From positions 1 through 36,289 of the forward strand of contig NZ_VKHP01000068.1 in NCBI RefSeq assembly GCF_010811875.1: 36,289 bases of DNA. Direction: 5' to 3'. The position numbers and the translations under genes were made by a program. The notes beneath the pieces were generated by a model that was not told the DNA's origin, did no database searches, and saw nothing but the letters and a program-made list of their open reading frames with translations. This DNA comes from Bradyrhizobium uaiense (GTDB taxonomy: Bacteria; Pseudomonadota; Alphaproteobacteria; Rhizobiales; Xanthobacteraceae). Shown piece after piece: positions 14,839 to 22,846 of the stretch. Numbering within the stretch: the first letter of the stretch is position 1; the number at the start of each line of letters is the position of its first letter.

Positions 14839-15927
14839 ATGAAGGCCGCCGTCCTGCATGAAGTCAATCAGCCGCTGGTGATCGAAGACGTCAGCGTGCC
14901 CAATCCGGGGCCGCGCGAGGTCCTGATCCGCACCGCGGTTGCGGGCCTCTGCCATTCCGACCTGCACTTCATGGAAGGCCTTTATCCGCATCCGTTGCCC
15001 GCCGTACTCGGCCATGAATCGGCCGGCGTGGTCGAGAAGGTCGGCTCGGACGTCAATTACGTGAAGCCCGGCGATCACGTCGTGACTTGTCTGTCGGTGT
15101 TCTGCGGCACCTGCGACAACTGCACCACCGGCCGCACGGTGCTGTGCACCGACACCACGGTGAAGATGCTGCCCGGCGCCTCCAACCGCCTGTCCTGGGG
15201 CCGGAAGGAAAAGCTCAACCAGTTCCTCAACCTGTCGTCGTTCGCCGAGCAGATGCTGGTGCACGAGAACGCCATCGTGAAGATCAGGAAAGAGATGCCG
15301 CTCGATCTCGCCGCGCTGATCGGCTGCGGCGTCATCACGGGTTATGGCGCCGTGGTGAACACCGCGAAGGTGACCGCCGGCGAGACCGTGGCCGTGATCG
15401 GCTGCGGCGGCGTCGGCATGGCTGCGATCAACGGCGCGCAGATCGCTGGCGCCGGCCGCATCATCGCGATCGACACCAATCCGGCCAAGCTGCAACTGGC
15501 GACCAAGCTCGGCGCCACCGACATCGTCGATCCCGCTCGCGGTGACGTGGTCCAGCAGGTGCGTGAGCTGACCGGCGGCGGCGTGCATCATTCCTTCGAG
15601 GTGCTCGGCCGCAAGGAGACCGCCGAGCAGGCCTTCGCCATGCTGGCGGCGGGCGGCACCGCGACCATCGTCGGCATGATCCCGTTCGGCCAGAAGATCG
15701 AGCTGCACGGCTTCGACTTCCTGCGCGAGCGACGCATCCAGGGCTCGTCGATGGGGTCAAACCATTTCCGCGTCGACATGCCGCGCCTCGTTGACTTCTA
15801 CATGCGCGGCAAGCTGCATCTCGAGGACTGGATCTCGGCCAAGCTGAAGCTCAGCGAGATCAACGAGGGCTTCGCCAACATGAAGGCCGGCAAAACGCTG
15901 CGCAGCGTGATCATGTTCGATAGCTGA
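14839..15927 (+). CDS. Zinc-dependent alcohol dehydrogenase (medium-chain family)
   Basis: The 362-residue protein has the full zinc ADH set: catalytic zinc ligands C38, H59/E60 (GHE) and C163 (IGCGVITGYGA), and structural zinc cysteines C89, C92, C95 and C103. The NAD fold is VIGCGGVGMAAINGA (187-200), with D212 ending the next strand, which favours NAD over NADP. The overall pattern is that of class III-type alcohol dehydrogenases (AdhC/FrmA-like relatives), but the sequence is short of the usual 370 residues. The reaction is alcohol to aldehyde oxidation or its reverse in the cytosol. An AAGGGAG ribosome site precedes the ATG, and the AidB-like gene lies upstream in the same direction. Confidence 0.85.
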   Translation: MKAAVLHEVNQPLVIEDVSVPNPGPREVLIRTAVAGLCHSDLHFMEGLYPHPLPAVLGHESAGVVEKVGSDVNYVKPGDHVVTCLSVFCGTCDNCTTGRTVLCTDTTVKMLPGASNRLSWGRKEKLNQFLNLSSFAEQMLVHENAIVKIRKEMPLDLAALIGCGVITGYGAVVNTAKVTAGETVAVIGCGGVGMAAINGAQIAGAGRIIAIDTNPAKLQLATKLGATDIVDPARGDVVQQVRELTGGGVHHSFEVLGRKETAEQAFAMLAAGGTATIVGMIPFGQKIELHGFDFLRERRIQGSSMGSNHFRVDMPRLVDFYMRGKLHLEDWISAKLKLSEINEGFANMKAGKTLRSVIMFDS

Positions 15928-15933
15928 CGCACT

Positions 15934-16040
15934 TGTCGTCGCCCGGCTCGACCGGGCGACCCAGTACGCCGCGGCGGAAGTTGCGTGAAGCAACTGCGGC
16001 CGCGGAGTACTGGATACCCCGCATGAAGCGGGGCATGACA
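15934..16040. repeat. Intergenic palindromic repeat after the alcohol dehydrogenase gene
   Basis: The element contains nested hairpins: GTCGCCCGGCTCGACCGGGCGAC at the left (given as arms GTCGCCCGG / CCGGGCGAC), CCAGTAC / GTACTGG as the main arms and CCCCGC / GCGGGG at the right. It begins six bases after the stop codon. It lies between convergent genes and could reduce read-through, but lacks a T-run. Confidence 0.7.
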
Positions 16041-16068
16041 GCGGAGGGTGACGCTGCGAACGTCGCCT

Positions 16069-16422
16069 TCACCGCGCAACGTGCGCGGACACCGCGAGCC
16101 ATTTGCCGTTTTGCCGCGCCCAGCAATCGGTGTAGCGGCCATAGGCCTGCTCGCCGTCTGCGGTGGTGTAGCTGGTGCGGGCGTGGATGATGGCGAAATC
16201 GCCGAGGATGCGGATCTTGACGTCTTCGGCCTTCAGCCCCTTGATCTTCACCGGGATCGCCGTCTGCTTCAGGAAGGCGGCACGGTCGACCAGGCTCTTG
16301 TCGGGATTGGTGCAGTGGAAGTCCTGCGCCAGGATTTCATCGAAGCGCTTGACGTCGCAGTTCTGAACCGAATCGACGTAGTCCTTGTTCAGCTTTGTAA
16401 GGTCCTCGAGATCGTTGCTCAT
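16069..16422 (-). CDS. NTF2-like/SnoaL-type small protein
   Basis: The 117-residue protein begins with a helix typical of the NTF2-like fold (LEDLTKLNKDYVDSVQNCDVKRFDEIL). ILAQDFHCTNPDKSLVDRAAFLKQT then resembles DUF4440/SnoaL-like domains, followed by strand-rich VKIRILGDFAIIHARTSYT and YTDCWARQNGKWLAVSAHV. Members bind small ligands or act as isomerases or association domains; no function can be assigned. The ATG has GGGAGGAACAAC upstream. It is flanked by two repeats and leads away from the amidase gene in the same direction. Confidence 0.75.
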   Translation of the reverse strand: MSNDLEDLTKLNKDYVDSVQNCDVKRFDEILAQDFHCTNPDKSLVDRAAFLKQTAIPVKIKGLKAEDVKIRILGDFAIIHARTSYTTADGEQAYGRYTDCWARQNGKWLAVSAHVAR

Positions 16423-16447
16423 TGTTGTTCCTCCCGTTTCACCCCGT

Positions 16448-16533
16448 CGTCATTGCGAGGAGCGGAGCGACGAAGCAATCCATCGCTCCGCGCACGTTGA
16501 TATGTGGATTGCTTCGCTTCGCTCGCAATGACG
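16448..16533. repeat. Imperfect copy of the 36-bp inverted repeat
   Basis: The left arm CGTCATTGCGAGGAGCGGAG... and right arm ...TTCGCTCGCAATGACG match the element at 12090-12179, with small deletions in the right arm and a different centre. The difference between the two copies shows that the perfect one at 12090 is either younger or kept by conversion. Confidence 0.85.
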
Positions 16534-16553
16534 GCTGCTGCGATTGATCTCGC

Positions 16554-18026
16554 TCAATCATCAAACATCTTCGGCGGCACGAAGCCGCCGAACTCGCGCT
16601 CGATCAGCTCGGCGAGCTTGAGCGGCGTGCGGTCCTCGAGCCAGGGGCCGACGATCTGGACGCCGATCGGCAGTCCGTCGGGCGCGAAGCCGGTCGGGAT
16701 CGCGGTCGAGGGTAGCCCCGGCAGGGTCGCGATGCCGGGCCAGGCGAGCTGGTCGGTGTAAACGTGTGGCACACCGTCGATCAGGATCCTGCGCTGCTCC
16801 TGGTCGGGCGAATGATCGTGCGGATAGGCCGGCGTCGGCATGATCGGGCAGATCACCGCGTCGAACGATTTGAACAGCTCGCGCCACTGCGCGCGCAGCC
16901 GTGCGCGGCCGCCGTCGGCGATCACCCAGTCGCGATGGCTGAGTGCGATGCCGCGCAACCGTTCGGCCTGCAGGCTGGTGTCGCCGGCCGGCAGCGCGGC
17001 CGCGGCTGCGCAGGCGCCGGAATAGACCTCCGGCGGGAAGGACGCCGCGAGAAACGACAGCAGGATCCGCATATAGAGCCGCGAGGAGGCGGCGAAGTCC
17101 GGCAGCAGCGGGCTTGTGCGCGACACTTTCGCGCCGGCCTTGTCGAGATTGCTGGCGAGCTTGTCGACGCTTCCGCGGATCACCTTGTCGGTCGGCAGCA
17201 CCGGATCGCTGTCGATGACAAGGATGCGGAAATCCTTCAAGGCGCTGTGGCGTGCCGCCGGCAGGTCCAGCCGGTAGGCCTTGCCCGCTTCGAGCGGATC
17301 GGGACCGGCCATCACGTCGAGCACGAGCGCGAGGTCGGCCGCGCCGCGCGCCATCGGGCCGATCACCGAAAGATCGCGGTCGAACGGCAGTGGCGGCAGC
17401 GGCGGCGGGGTGTGGCCGCGCGACGGCAGCAGCGCGAAGGTCGGCTTGTGCGCATAGATGCCGCAATGGAATCCCGGCACCCGCAGCGAGCCGCCGATGT
17501 CGGAGCCGAGCGACAGCGCGCCGTAGCCTGCAGCGAGCGCCGCCGACGATCCGCCGGAGGAGCCGCCCGGCGTGCGGCCGAGATCGTAGGGATTGTTGGT
17601 GGTGCCGTAGATCTCGTTGTAGCTCTGCCAGTCGGCGAGCCCGACCGGCACGTTGGTCTTGCCCAGGATCACGCCGCCGGCGTCCTTCACCCGCTGGATC
17701 GAAAGCGCGTCCTCTGCCGGGACGAAGTCCTTTTGCGGCAGGAAGCCCCAGGTCGTCGGCAATCCAGCGACGTTGAAGGATTCCTTCACCGTCATCGGAA
17801 TGCCGAGCAGCGGCTTGTGCTCGCCGCGCGCGATCGCAGCATCCGCGGCACGTGCAGCAGCAAGACCGCGCTCGAAGTCGCGCACGCAGACCGCGTTGAC
17901 CTTGCCGTCATGGCGCTCGATGCGGCCGATCGCATCCTCCGCGAGCTCGACCGCCGAGACCTGCTTCCCGCGCAGCGCCTCCGACAGTTCGACGGCAGTC
18001 TTGTAACTCCATTGCCATTTGGCCAC
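16554..18026 (-). CDS. Amidase signature family hydrolase
   Basis: The GTG at 18026 follows AGGGAG by six bases and gives 490 residues starting VAKWQWSYKTAVELS. Upstream in-frame starts lack ribosome sites. The catalytic Ser-cisSer-Lys triad is visible: K81 in GIPMTVKESFN, S156 in RTPGGSSGG and S180 in GSDIGGSLRVP. The region up to about residue 200 is the amidase signature domain. These enzymes hydrolyse amides to acid and ammonia in the cytosol. A proline-rich loop (HTPPPLPPLPF) follows. Flanking genes give no substrate hint. Confidence 0.9.
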   Translation of the reverse strand: MAKWQWSYKTAVELSEALRGKQVSAVELAEDAIGRIERHDGKVNAVCVRDFERGLAAARAADAAIARGEHKPLLGIPMTVKESFNVAGLPTTWGFLPQKDFVPAEDALSIQRVKDAGGVILGKTNVPVGLADWQSYNEIYGTTNNPYDLGRTPGGSSGGSSAALAAGYGALSLGSDIGGSLRVPGFHCGIYAHKPTFALLPSRGHTPPPLPPLPFDRDLSVIGPMARGAADLALVLDVMAGPDPLEAGKAYRLDLPAARHSALKDFRILVIDSDPVLPTDKVIRGSVDKLASNLDKAGAKVSRTSPLLPDFAASSRLYMRILLSFLAASFPPEVYSGACAAAAALPAGDTSLQAERLRGIALSHRDWVIADGGRARLRAQWRELFKSFDAVICPIMPTPAYPHDHSPDQEQRRILIDGVPHVYTDQLAWPGIATLPGLPSTAIPTGFAPDGLPIGVQIVGPWLEDRTPLKLAELIEREFGGFVPPKMFDD

Positions 18027-18187
18027 GGCGTGCTCCCTGATTTTGGCGGCGATCATGCGCAGAATGGAGCGGGTGGGCAAGACGGGCTTGATTGCAATTG
18101 CGCCGACGCGCTAGGGGCGACGTCACACACCGCATAACGCGATCGTGATCATCGGGCTCTGCCTGGCGCGACGAATCCGACCCGCGC

Positions 18188-19054
18188 TTAATAGGGCGTG
18201 CTGCGCGCCGATAGATGCGCCATCGGATTGATGGCGCCGCTCGCGCTGGCGCGCTCGCTGCTCTGCTTGGTCCCTGGTACCGGGAACGCGTATCCAATGA
18301 TGGTCTTGACGACGAGCCGGTCGGATGCCCGCGTCAGGCCGTAGCCGACGCCGAAGTCGATATCGAAATCACCCACCTTGAAGTCGGTCACCGCGAACAA
18401 TGTGTGCTGCTGCTCGGCAAGCGGGCTGAAGTCGCCGATTTTGCCGAAATCGGCGTAATATTCGAGGCCGACATACACGTCATCCCTCAGCTTGCGCGCC
18501 ACGCGGGCGGCGGGCGCGAAATCCGCCTCGCCATATCTGCCGAAGCCGATGTCGACGATCGGGTTGACGATGAACTCATAGTCCGCATTGCGCACGCCGA
18601 TAATGGGGCGGATCTCCAGGCCCCAGCGGGTCTGCGCAAATTTCGGCATCTCGTGGCTGAGCTCGAAATTGATGCCGTAGAACAGATTGCGCTTGTCGGC
18701 GTTCGGCGAGACGAACAGCGTGCGCAGCTTGAAGGCGTCGGACAGGAACTGGCGGTCCTGCACGGCAAACGGCAGATAGAGCCCGAGCTCCCACCAGTCC
18801 GTCATGCCATAGGCAAACTCCGGCGTGCCGTTGAGGCTGTGGTTGGACGGAAATCCGCCGGGGAAGGGCGCATCCTTCTGGCCGATGCCGACATAGTTGA
18901 GATGCTGCTGGATGGTGAACTGGCCTGGCGCCGCGATGCCGGCGTTGTAGACCTGAATCTCGTCGGTCGCGTTCGCGCGACCGCTGCATCCGAGCGCGGC
19001 CAGCACGATCAAGGCTGTGCCGGCCAGAACGCGATGTATGTGGAAACGGCACAT
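18188..19054 (-). CDS. Outer-membrane beta-barrel protein, co-directional with mbfA
   Basis: From the ATG at 19054 (AGGTG upstream) the protein has 288 residues. It has a signal peptide (VLAGTALIVLAALGCSGRANA, cut probably before TDEI), then many alternating hydrophobic strands: FAYGMTDWWELGLYLPFAV, WGLEIRPIIGV, VYVGLEYYADFG, FDIDFGVGYGL and LVVKTIIGYAF. This pattern suggests a barrel of 10 or more strands. The gene starts 20 bp after the mbfA stop, so they are very likely one transcript under the Irr-type box. The C-terminus does not end in the usual aromatic residue but has a tail of about 30 polar residues. Function is unknown; a role in metal passage is suggested by context only. Confidence 0.7.
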   Translation of the reverse strand: MCRFHIHRVLAGTALIVLAALGCSGRANATDEIQVYNAGIAAPGQFTIQQHLNYVGIGQKDAPFPGGFPSNHSLNGTPEFAYGMTDWWELGLYLPFAVQDRQFLSDAFKLRTLFVSPNADKRNLFYGINFELSHEMPKFAQTRWGLEIRPIIGVRNADYEFIVNPIVDIGFGRYGEADFAPAARVARKLRDDVYVGLEYYADFGKIGDFSPLAEQQHTLFAVTDFKVGDFDIDFGVGYGLTRASDRLVVKTIIGYAFPVPGTKQSSERASASGAINPMAHLSARSTPY

Positions 19055-19074
19055 CAGGGCACCTCGCTTCCGCG

Positions 19075-20046
19075 CTACGCCGCGCCGATCAGGATACCGA
19101 CCGCGAGCACGATCGCGCCGCCGAGCACGATCTGGAACACGGCCTGCAGGAACGGCGTGTCCATGTAGCGCGAGCGGATGAAGGCGATCGCCCACAATTC
19201 GAAGAACACCACGATGCCGGCGATCGCGGTCGCGATCCAGAATGCGTTCGGCCAGGCATCGGGCACCAGATAGGGAATGGTGTGGCCGAGGCCGCCGAGC
19301 GTCGTCATCAATCCGCAGGTGATGCCGCGCAGCCAGGGCGAGCCGCGGCCGGTCAGCGAGCCGTCGTCGGACAGCGCCTCCGCAAAGCCCATGCTGATGC
19401 CGGCGCCGATCGAGGCGGCGAGGCCAACCAGAAACGTCTGCCAGTTGTGATGCGTGGCGAAGGCGGCGGCGAACAGCGGCGCCAGCGTCGAGACCGAGCC
19501 GTCCATCAATCCGGCGAGGCCCGGCTGCACATATTGCAGCACGAACATCCGCCGCCGCGTGCGGTCTTCCTCGGCACGCACATCGGGCTTGAGGATATCG
19601 CCGGTGAGCTTGACCGCGAGCTTCTCGTGGCCCTTCTCCTCTTCGGCGAGATCGCCGAGCAGGCGCCGCACGCCGACATCGTCGGCTTTCTCCGCGGCCT
19701 TGGCGTAGAAGCGCTCGGCCTCCAGCTCCATGGTCTCGACTTCCTTGCGGATGGTGTCGAGCGGCAGGTTCTTGGTCAGCCAGATCGGGCGACGGCGCAG
19801 AAATCCTTTGACGTCCTCGCGCCGGATCGGCGGCAGATGCGGACCGAAGCGCTGCTCATAGGTTTCCAGCAGGCGGTGGCGATGGCCGCGCTCTTCCTCC
19901 GCCATCTCCTCGAAGACTTTTGCGGTATCAGGATAGCGTTCGGTGAGATCCTCGGCGAAGGACATGTAGATGCGGCTGTCCTCCTCTTCGGAGGCAATCG
20001 CGACCGCCAGCACCTCGCGCTCGGTCAAATCGGCGAAATTCTTCAC
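19075..20046 (-). CDS. mbfA: Membrane-bound ferritin / iron exporter MbfA
   Basis: The 323-residue protein has an N-terminal ferritin-like (erythrin/rubrerythrin type) domain to about residue 165. Its di-iron motifs are EEEDSRIY (20-27) and EEERGH (50-55), with a second pair ELEAERFY and EEEKGHEKL. A VIT1/CCC1-like membrane domain with about five helices follows (QPGLAGLMDGSVSTLAPLF, GAGISMGFAEALSD, GGLGHTIPYL). MbfA of Bradyrhizobium and Agrobacterium exports iron and protects against iron and peroxide stress. The start is a GTG at 20046 with AAGG upstream. A near-perfect ICE/Irr palindrome lies 28 bp upstream. Confidence 0.93.
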   Translation of the reverse strand: MKNFADLTEREVLAVAIASEEEDSRIYMSFAEDLTERYPDTAKVFEEMAEEERGHRHRLLETYEQRFGPHLPPIRREDVKGFLRRRPIWLTKNLPLDTIRKEVETMELEAERFYAKAAEKADDVGVRRLLGDLAEEEKGHEKLAVKLTGDILKPDVRAEEDRTRRRMFVLQYVQPGLAGLMDGSVSTLAPLFAAAFATHHNWQTFLVGLAASIGAGISMGFAEALSDDGSLTGRGSPWLRGITCGLMTTLGGLGHTIPYLVPDAWPNAFWIATAIAGIVVFFELWAIAFIRSRYMDTPFLQAVFQIVLGGAIVLAVGILIGAA

Positions 20047-20073
20047 GGCAACGCCTTGTTTACGGAAATTGGA

Positions 20074-20090
20074 ATTAGAATAATTCTAAT
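20074..20090. promoter_or_regulatory. ICE (iron control element) / Irr-binding box of mbfA
   Basis: ATTAGAATAATTCTAAT is a palindrome of the form TTAGAA-N3-TTCTAA, matching the iron control element bound by Irr in Bradyrhizobium and Rhizobium. It lies 28 bp before the mbfA GTG. In known cases Irr represses mbfA under low iron. The divergent gene at 20213 starts 122 bp away and could also be affected. Confidence 0.85.
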
Positions 20091-20212
20091 ATGTGTAGGC
20101 CGTGCTGGGGTCAATCCACAAAGCCGCGCTATGGCCCTGTTCGTGATCACGATGAAGGGAACCGGGCCGTTCTGTGCCCGTTCGAGTTCCTGTGGCTCAC
20201 GAGGGGGAATGT

Positions 20213-20935
20213 ATGGACACGGTCAAATATCGGCTGAATGACACGCGCCTGGCGCCGCGGCGGACCAAACTCGAAATTCCGGGCTGGGCGGGCCAACGCG
20301 AGCCGCGCACCGACGGCTCACGCGAGCAGGTCTGGCATTGCGTGCCGTTCTCGGAGGGCGCGCAATACGGCATCGAGCTGTTCTACCCCTACGACTTCGA
20401 GCTGCACGTCACCACGCGGGATGGCCAGCTGCATCTCGATGCGGATTGGGGTGAGCCGCCGGACAGCGGCGTGCAGTGGCCGCCGTTCCGGAATTTCGGC
20501 ACGACGTTCTACACCTACCAGATCCTGCTCGACCTCAAGGTCGAACAGGGCATGGCGGTCCGCACCGAGCCGCATCCGCGCTTCTACACCGACCGCACCG
20601 ATACCGTGCCGATCGCCGTTCCAGCGCTCGTGCGCAATTGGTGGCCGATGATGTTCTTCACGGTGTTCAAGGCGCCGGCGGAAGGGCGCACGCACATTTT
20701 CCGGCCGAACGAGCCGTTCGCCCAGATCATCGTGATCCCGGAGGAAGCGAACTTTCAGCTCGAGCAGATGGGCGAGGAGGAGGCTGCCGAACGCGAATTG
20801 CAGGCGCGCCGCATCTACAACAATCGGCCCAAACTGGCCGCCGGAACGGAATGGACGTCGTCATCGGACACGGTGTTCGACGGCACATATCGCCATCTGC
20901 ACCGCGCCGCAAAGGAGAAGGCGCGCAACGATTGA
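20213..20935 (+). CDS. Conserved hypothetical protein, about 240 residues
   Basis: The ATG at 20213 follows GAGGGGGAATGT and gives 240 residues. I do not recognise a characterised family; it may belong to the uncharacterised DUF6065 group, which I cannot confirm. There is no signal peptide or membrane helix. It is rich in aromatic residues and proline (IELFYPYDFELHV, NWWPMMFFTVF, HIFRPNEPFAQIIVIPEE), suggesting a beta-rich, possibly cupin-like cytosolic fold. The C-terminus is a charged helix. It is divergent from mbfA, with the ICE box in the shared region. Confidence 0.65.
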   Translation: MDTVKYRLNDTRLAPRRTKLEIPGWAGQREPRTDGSREQVWHCVPFSEGAQYGIELFYPYDFELHVTTRDGQLHLDADWGEPPDSGVQWPPFRNFGTTFYTYQILLDLKVEQGMAVRTEPHPRFYTDRTDTVPIAVPALVRNWWPMMFFTVFKAPAEGRTHIFRPNEPFAQIIVIPEEANFQLEQMGEEEAAERELQARRIYNNRPKLAAGTEWTSSSDTVFDGTYRHLHRAAKEKARND

Positions 20936-20957
20936 GCGAGATGCCGCATCATAGTCG

Positions 20958-20988
20958 ACAAAACAACGGGGCCCGCGGGCCCCGTTGT
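20958..20988 (-). terminator. Terminator hairpin for the His-rich gene
   Basis: A perfect GC-rich palindrome built on ACAACGGGGCCCG / CGGGCCCCGTTGT (20963-20988) lies 25 bp past the leftward stop at 21014. It is followed on the leftward strand by TTTTGTC. The T-run is short but placed correctly for leftward transcription. It also follows the rightward stop at 20935 by 27 bp, where no T-run is present. Confidence 0.7.
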
Positions 20989-21013
20989 GGTATCGCCGAT
21001 CGGTCGCCATCGC

Positions 21014-21385
21014 TCAGTAATCGCGACGGTAGAAGCTGTGATGATGATGGTGGTGATGATGGTGATGGTGGTAGCGCCGATAGCGCGGCACCACGATGAC
21101 CGGGCGATCGTAGTAGTCGCGGCGATAGTAGCCGTGATGATGATGGTGGTGGTGATGGTGGTGGTGGTAGTACTGTGCAAGCTGCACGTTCTCGCGGACC
21201 GGAGCGGGCGCAGCCTCGTCGAGCGCCTGCAGCTTTGCGGAGGCGTTCGAGATCGGCTCCAGCAGGTCCGCGTATGAGTTCGCCTGCAGAACGTCGGCCG
21301 GGTTCGGCCCAGGCGCAGCTTCGGCGGCACCGACCGCGCCGAACGCGGCCACCGCTCCCAGAAGTCCAGCGATTTTCCTATCCAT
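21014..21385 (-). CDS. Secreted histidine-rich protein with two 11-His tracts
   Basis: The 123-residue protein has a signal peptide (MDRKIAGLLGAVAAFGAVG, cut near AEA-APG at residue 24) and a linker of about 45 residues with Ala, Pro and Asn. Two runs of 11 histidines follow, each bordered by tyrosines and ended by YRRDY-type sequence (GYYRRDY and SFYRRDY). The His codons mix CAC and CAT differently in the two runs, which suggests selection on the amino acid. Such a tail would bind nickel, zinc, copper or iron in the periplasm or at the surface. The ATG follows GAGGAG. It lies 2 kb from mbfA; a shared metal role is a guess. Confidence 0.8.
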   Translation of the reverse strand: MDRKIAGLLGAVAAFGAVGAAEAAPGPNPADVLQANSYADLLEPISNASAKLQALDEAAPAPVRENVQLAQYYHHHHHHHHHHHGYYRRDYYDRPVIVVPRYRRYHHHHHHHHHHHSFYRRDY

Positions 21386-21598
21386 CTTTGCTCTCCTCAA
21401 AAAGTCGCCGGACCGAGCGCCGGTTTCTAGCCACGCCAATCATTGCCCAATGTTTCGTGAACCGCGCATTAACGCCCTGTGACCGGATCGTGGCGGCAGG
21501 CATCCGCAACTGACGCGGGACGGATACCGGTTCGCGCGAAGAAAGAACTGCCAAAACGAGAATCTAGAGCGACTGATTCGATCAGAACCGAAGTGGCT

Positions 21599-22744
21599 CT
21601 ACCTTGCGCGAGCGAGGAACTGAAGCAGCAGCCGGCTCACTTCGTCCGGCTGTTCCTGCTGCACCCAATGGCCGGCGCCATCGACCAGATCGCAGCCGAT
21701 CATTTTGGTACAGGCCCTGCTCTGCATCACCTCGAACACGCCGGGCCGCTGATAGGTGCCCCAATCCTGCTTGCCCGAGATGAACGCCGACGGCTGGTCG
21801 ATGCTGCGGCCGCTCCAGGTCTGCAATTCCGCCGTGAATGCGCCCGAGGTGCCGCAGCGGTACCATTGCAGCCCGCCCTGGAATCCCGTGCGTTGATACT
21901 CCGCGCTGTAATAGGCGAGCTCGCGGTCCGGCAGCCAAATGTTGGCGGCGATCGCCTCGCGTGACGGCATCTCCTCGGCGACCGTCGCCGCCATGTCCTT
22001 GGCGAGATCCATTACGTAATAGGTCGGCAGCTTTGCCAGCTCGCCCGCCGACCATGATTGCAGCTGATAGGGCTTGTTGCCTTCCCAGTCCGCACTCTTG
22101 TGATGATAGTAGGCGCGCAGGAAGTCATGCACGCCTTGCGGAGCGTGATGCATATCGTCATTGGCCTGATACGTCGAATAGTACCATTGGTAGTGCTTGC
22201 GCGGCCGCGGCAGCGCGGCCAGCTCCCGATGCACGGGATCTTCACTCGCGGATTTAGCCGGTTCATTGGCCGTATTGAACGGCAACGACGGCGGGCCTGA
22301 GAACGGCGCGCTCATCATCACGACCGCACGGAACACGTCGGGGCGGATCAGCGCGCACCACGCCGCGACCGACGAACCGAAATCGTGCCCGATCACAGCA
22401 TCGACGTGGGCGTAACCGAATGCTGCAACCAGCCCGAGCGCATCCCGCACAAGATTGGGCAGGCGGAACGCGGCGAGGTCGCCGTCGTAATCCGCGCTCC
22501 AGCCGGTGGTGCGGCCATAGCCGCGCTGGTCGGGCGCGATCACGTGATAGCCGGCCGCTGCGAGCTTCGGCATCACCTTGCGCCAGGAAAACGCCAGCTC
22601 CGGAAAACCGTGCAGCAGCAGCAGGCAGGGCCGGCCAGGTGTTTCGAAGCCGGCTTCGAGCACATGCATGCGCAGGCCGTTGATCCCGTCGACATGGCGC
22701 GAGCGGATGGTGGACGGGAGCGGGACGTCGGGGAGCGTTTCCAT
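21599..22744 (-). CDS. Epoxide-hydrolase-like alpha/beta-hydrolase
   Basis: The 381-residue cytosolic protein has the HGFPE oxyanion motif (45-49) and the nucleophile D121 in VIGHDFGSSVA. A large lid domain contains tyrosines (YQWYYSTYQ, YYSAEYQRTGFQGG), and the likely acid D327 in SGKQDWG and base H359 in DGAGHWVQQEQP complete the triad. An Asp nucleophile and HGFPE favour soluble epoxide hydrolase or fluoroacetate-dehalogenase-like chemistry over esterase. It is longer than most (about 300), due to the lid. The upstream gap to the secreted unknown is a divergent region of 102 bp. The downstream gap (21386-21598) holds only a repeat-like core near 21519-21540. Confidence 0.85.
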   Translation of the reverse strand: METLPDVPLPSTIRSRHVDGINGLRMHVLEAGFETPGRPCLLLLHGFPELAFSWRKVMPKLAAAGYHVIAPDQRGYGRTTGWSADYDGDLAAFRLPNLVRDALGLVAAFGYAHVDAVIGHDFGSSVAAWCALIRPDVFRAVVMMSAPFSGPPSLPFNTANEPAKSASEDPVHRELAALPRPRKHYQWYYSTYQANDDMHHAPQGVHDFLRAYYHHKSADWEGNKPYQLQSWSAGELAKLPTYYVMDLAKDMAATVAEEMPSREAIAANIWLPDRELAYYSAEYQRTGFQGGLQWYRCGTSGAFTAELQTWSGRSIDQPSAFISGKQDWGTYQRPGVFEVMQSRACTKMIGCDLVDGAGHWVQQEQPDEVSRLLLQFLARAR

Positions 22745-22846
22745 CTGAGATCACCTGTTGGGCGTCGTCGCAGAACCAGCGCATTTTGCTGTATGCTGAC
22801 GGCCATTGATTCACGATAGCAACTTTGCCCAGGGGATGCATACCGC

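Noticed and set aside
16764..18137. A 457-codon rightward open frame across the amidase gene
   Set aside because: It is antisense to an amidase with an intact catalytic triad and has no recognisable domain.
21020..21180. GTG/ATG triplet-rich block that looks like a microsatellite or CRISPR-like repeat
   Set aside because: It is the complement of the two His tracts of a real secreted protein; codons are mixed and there are no spacer units.
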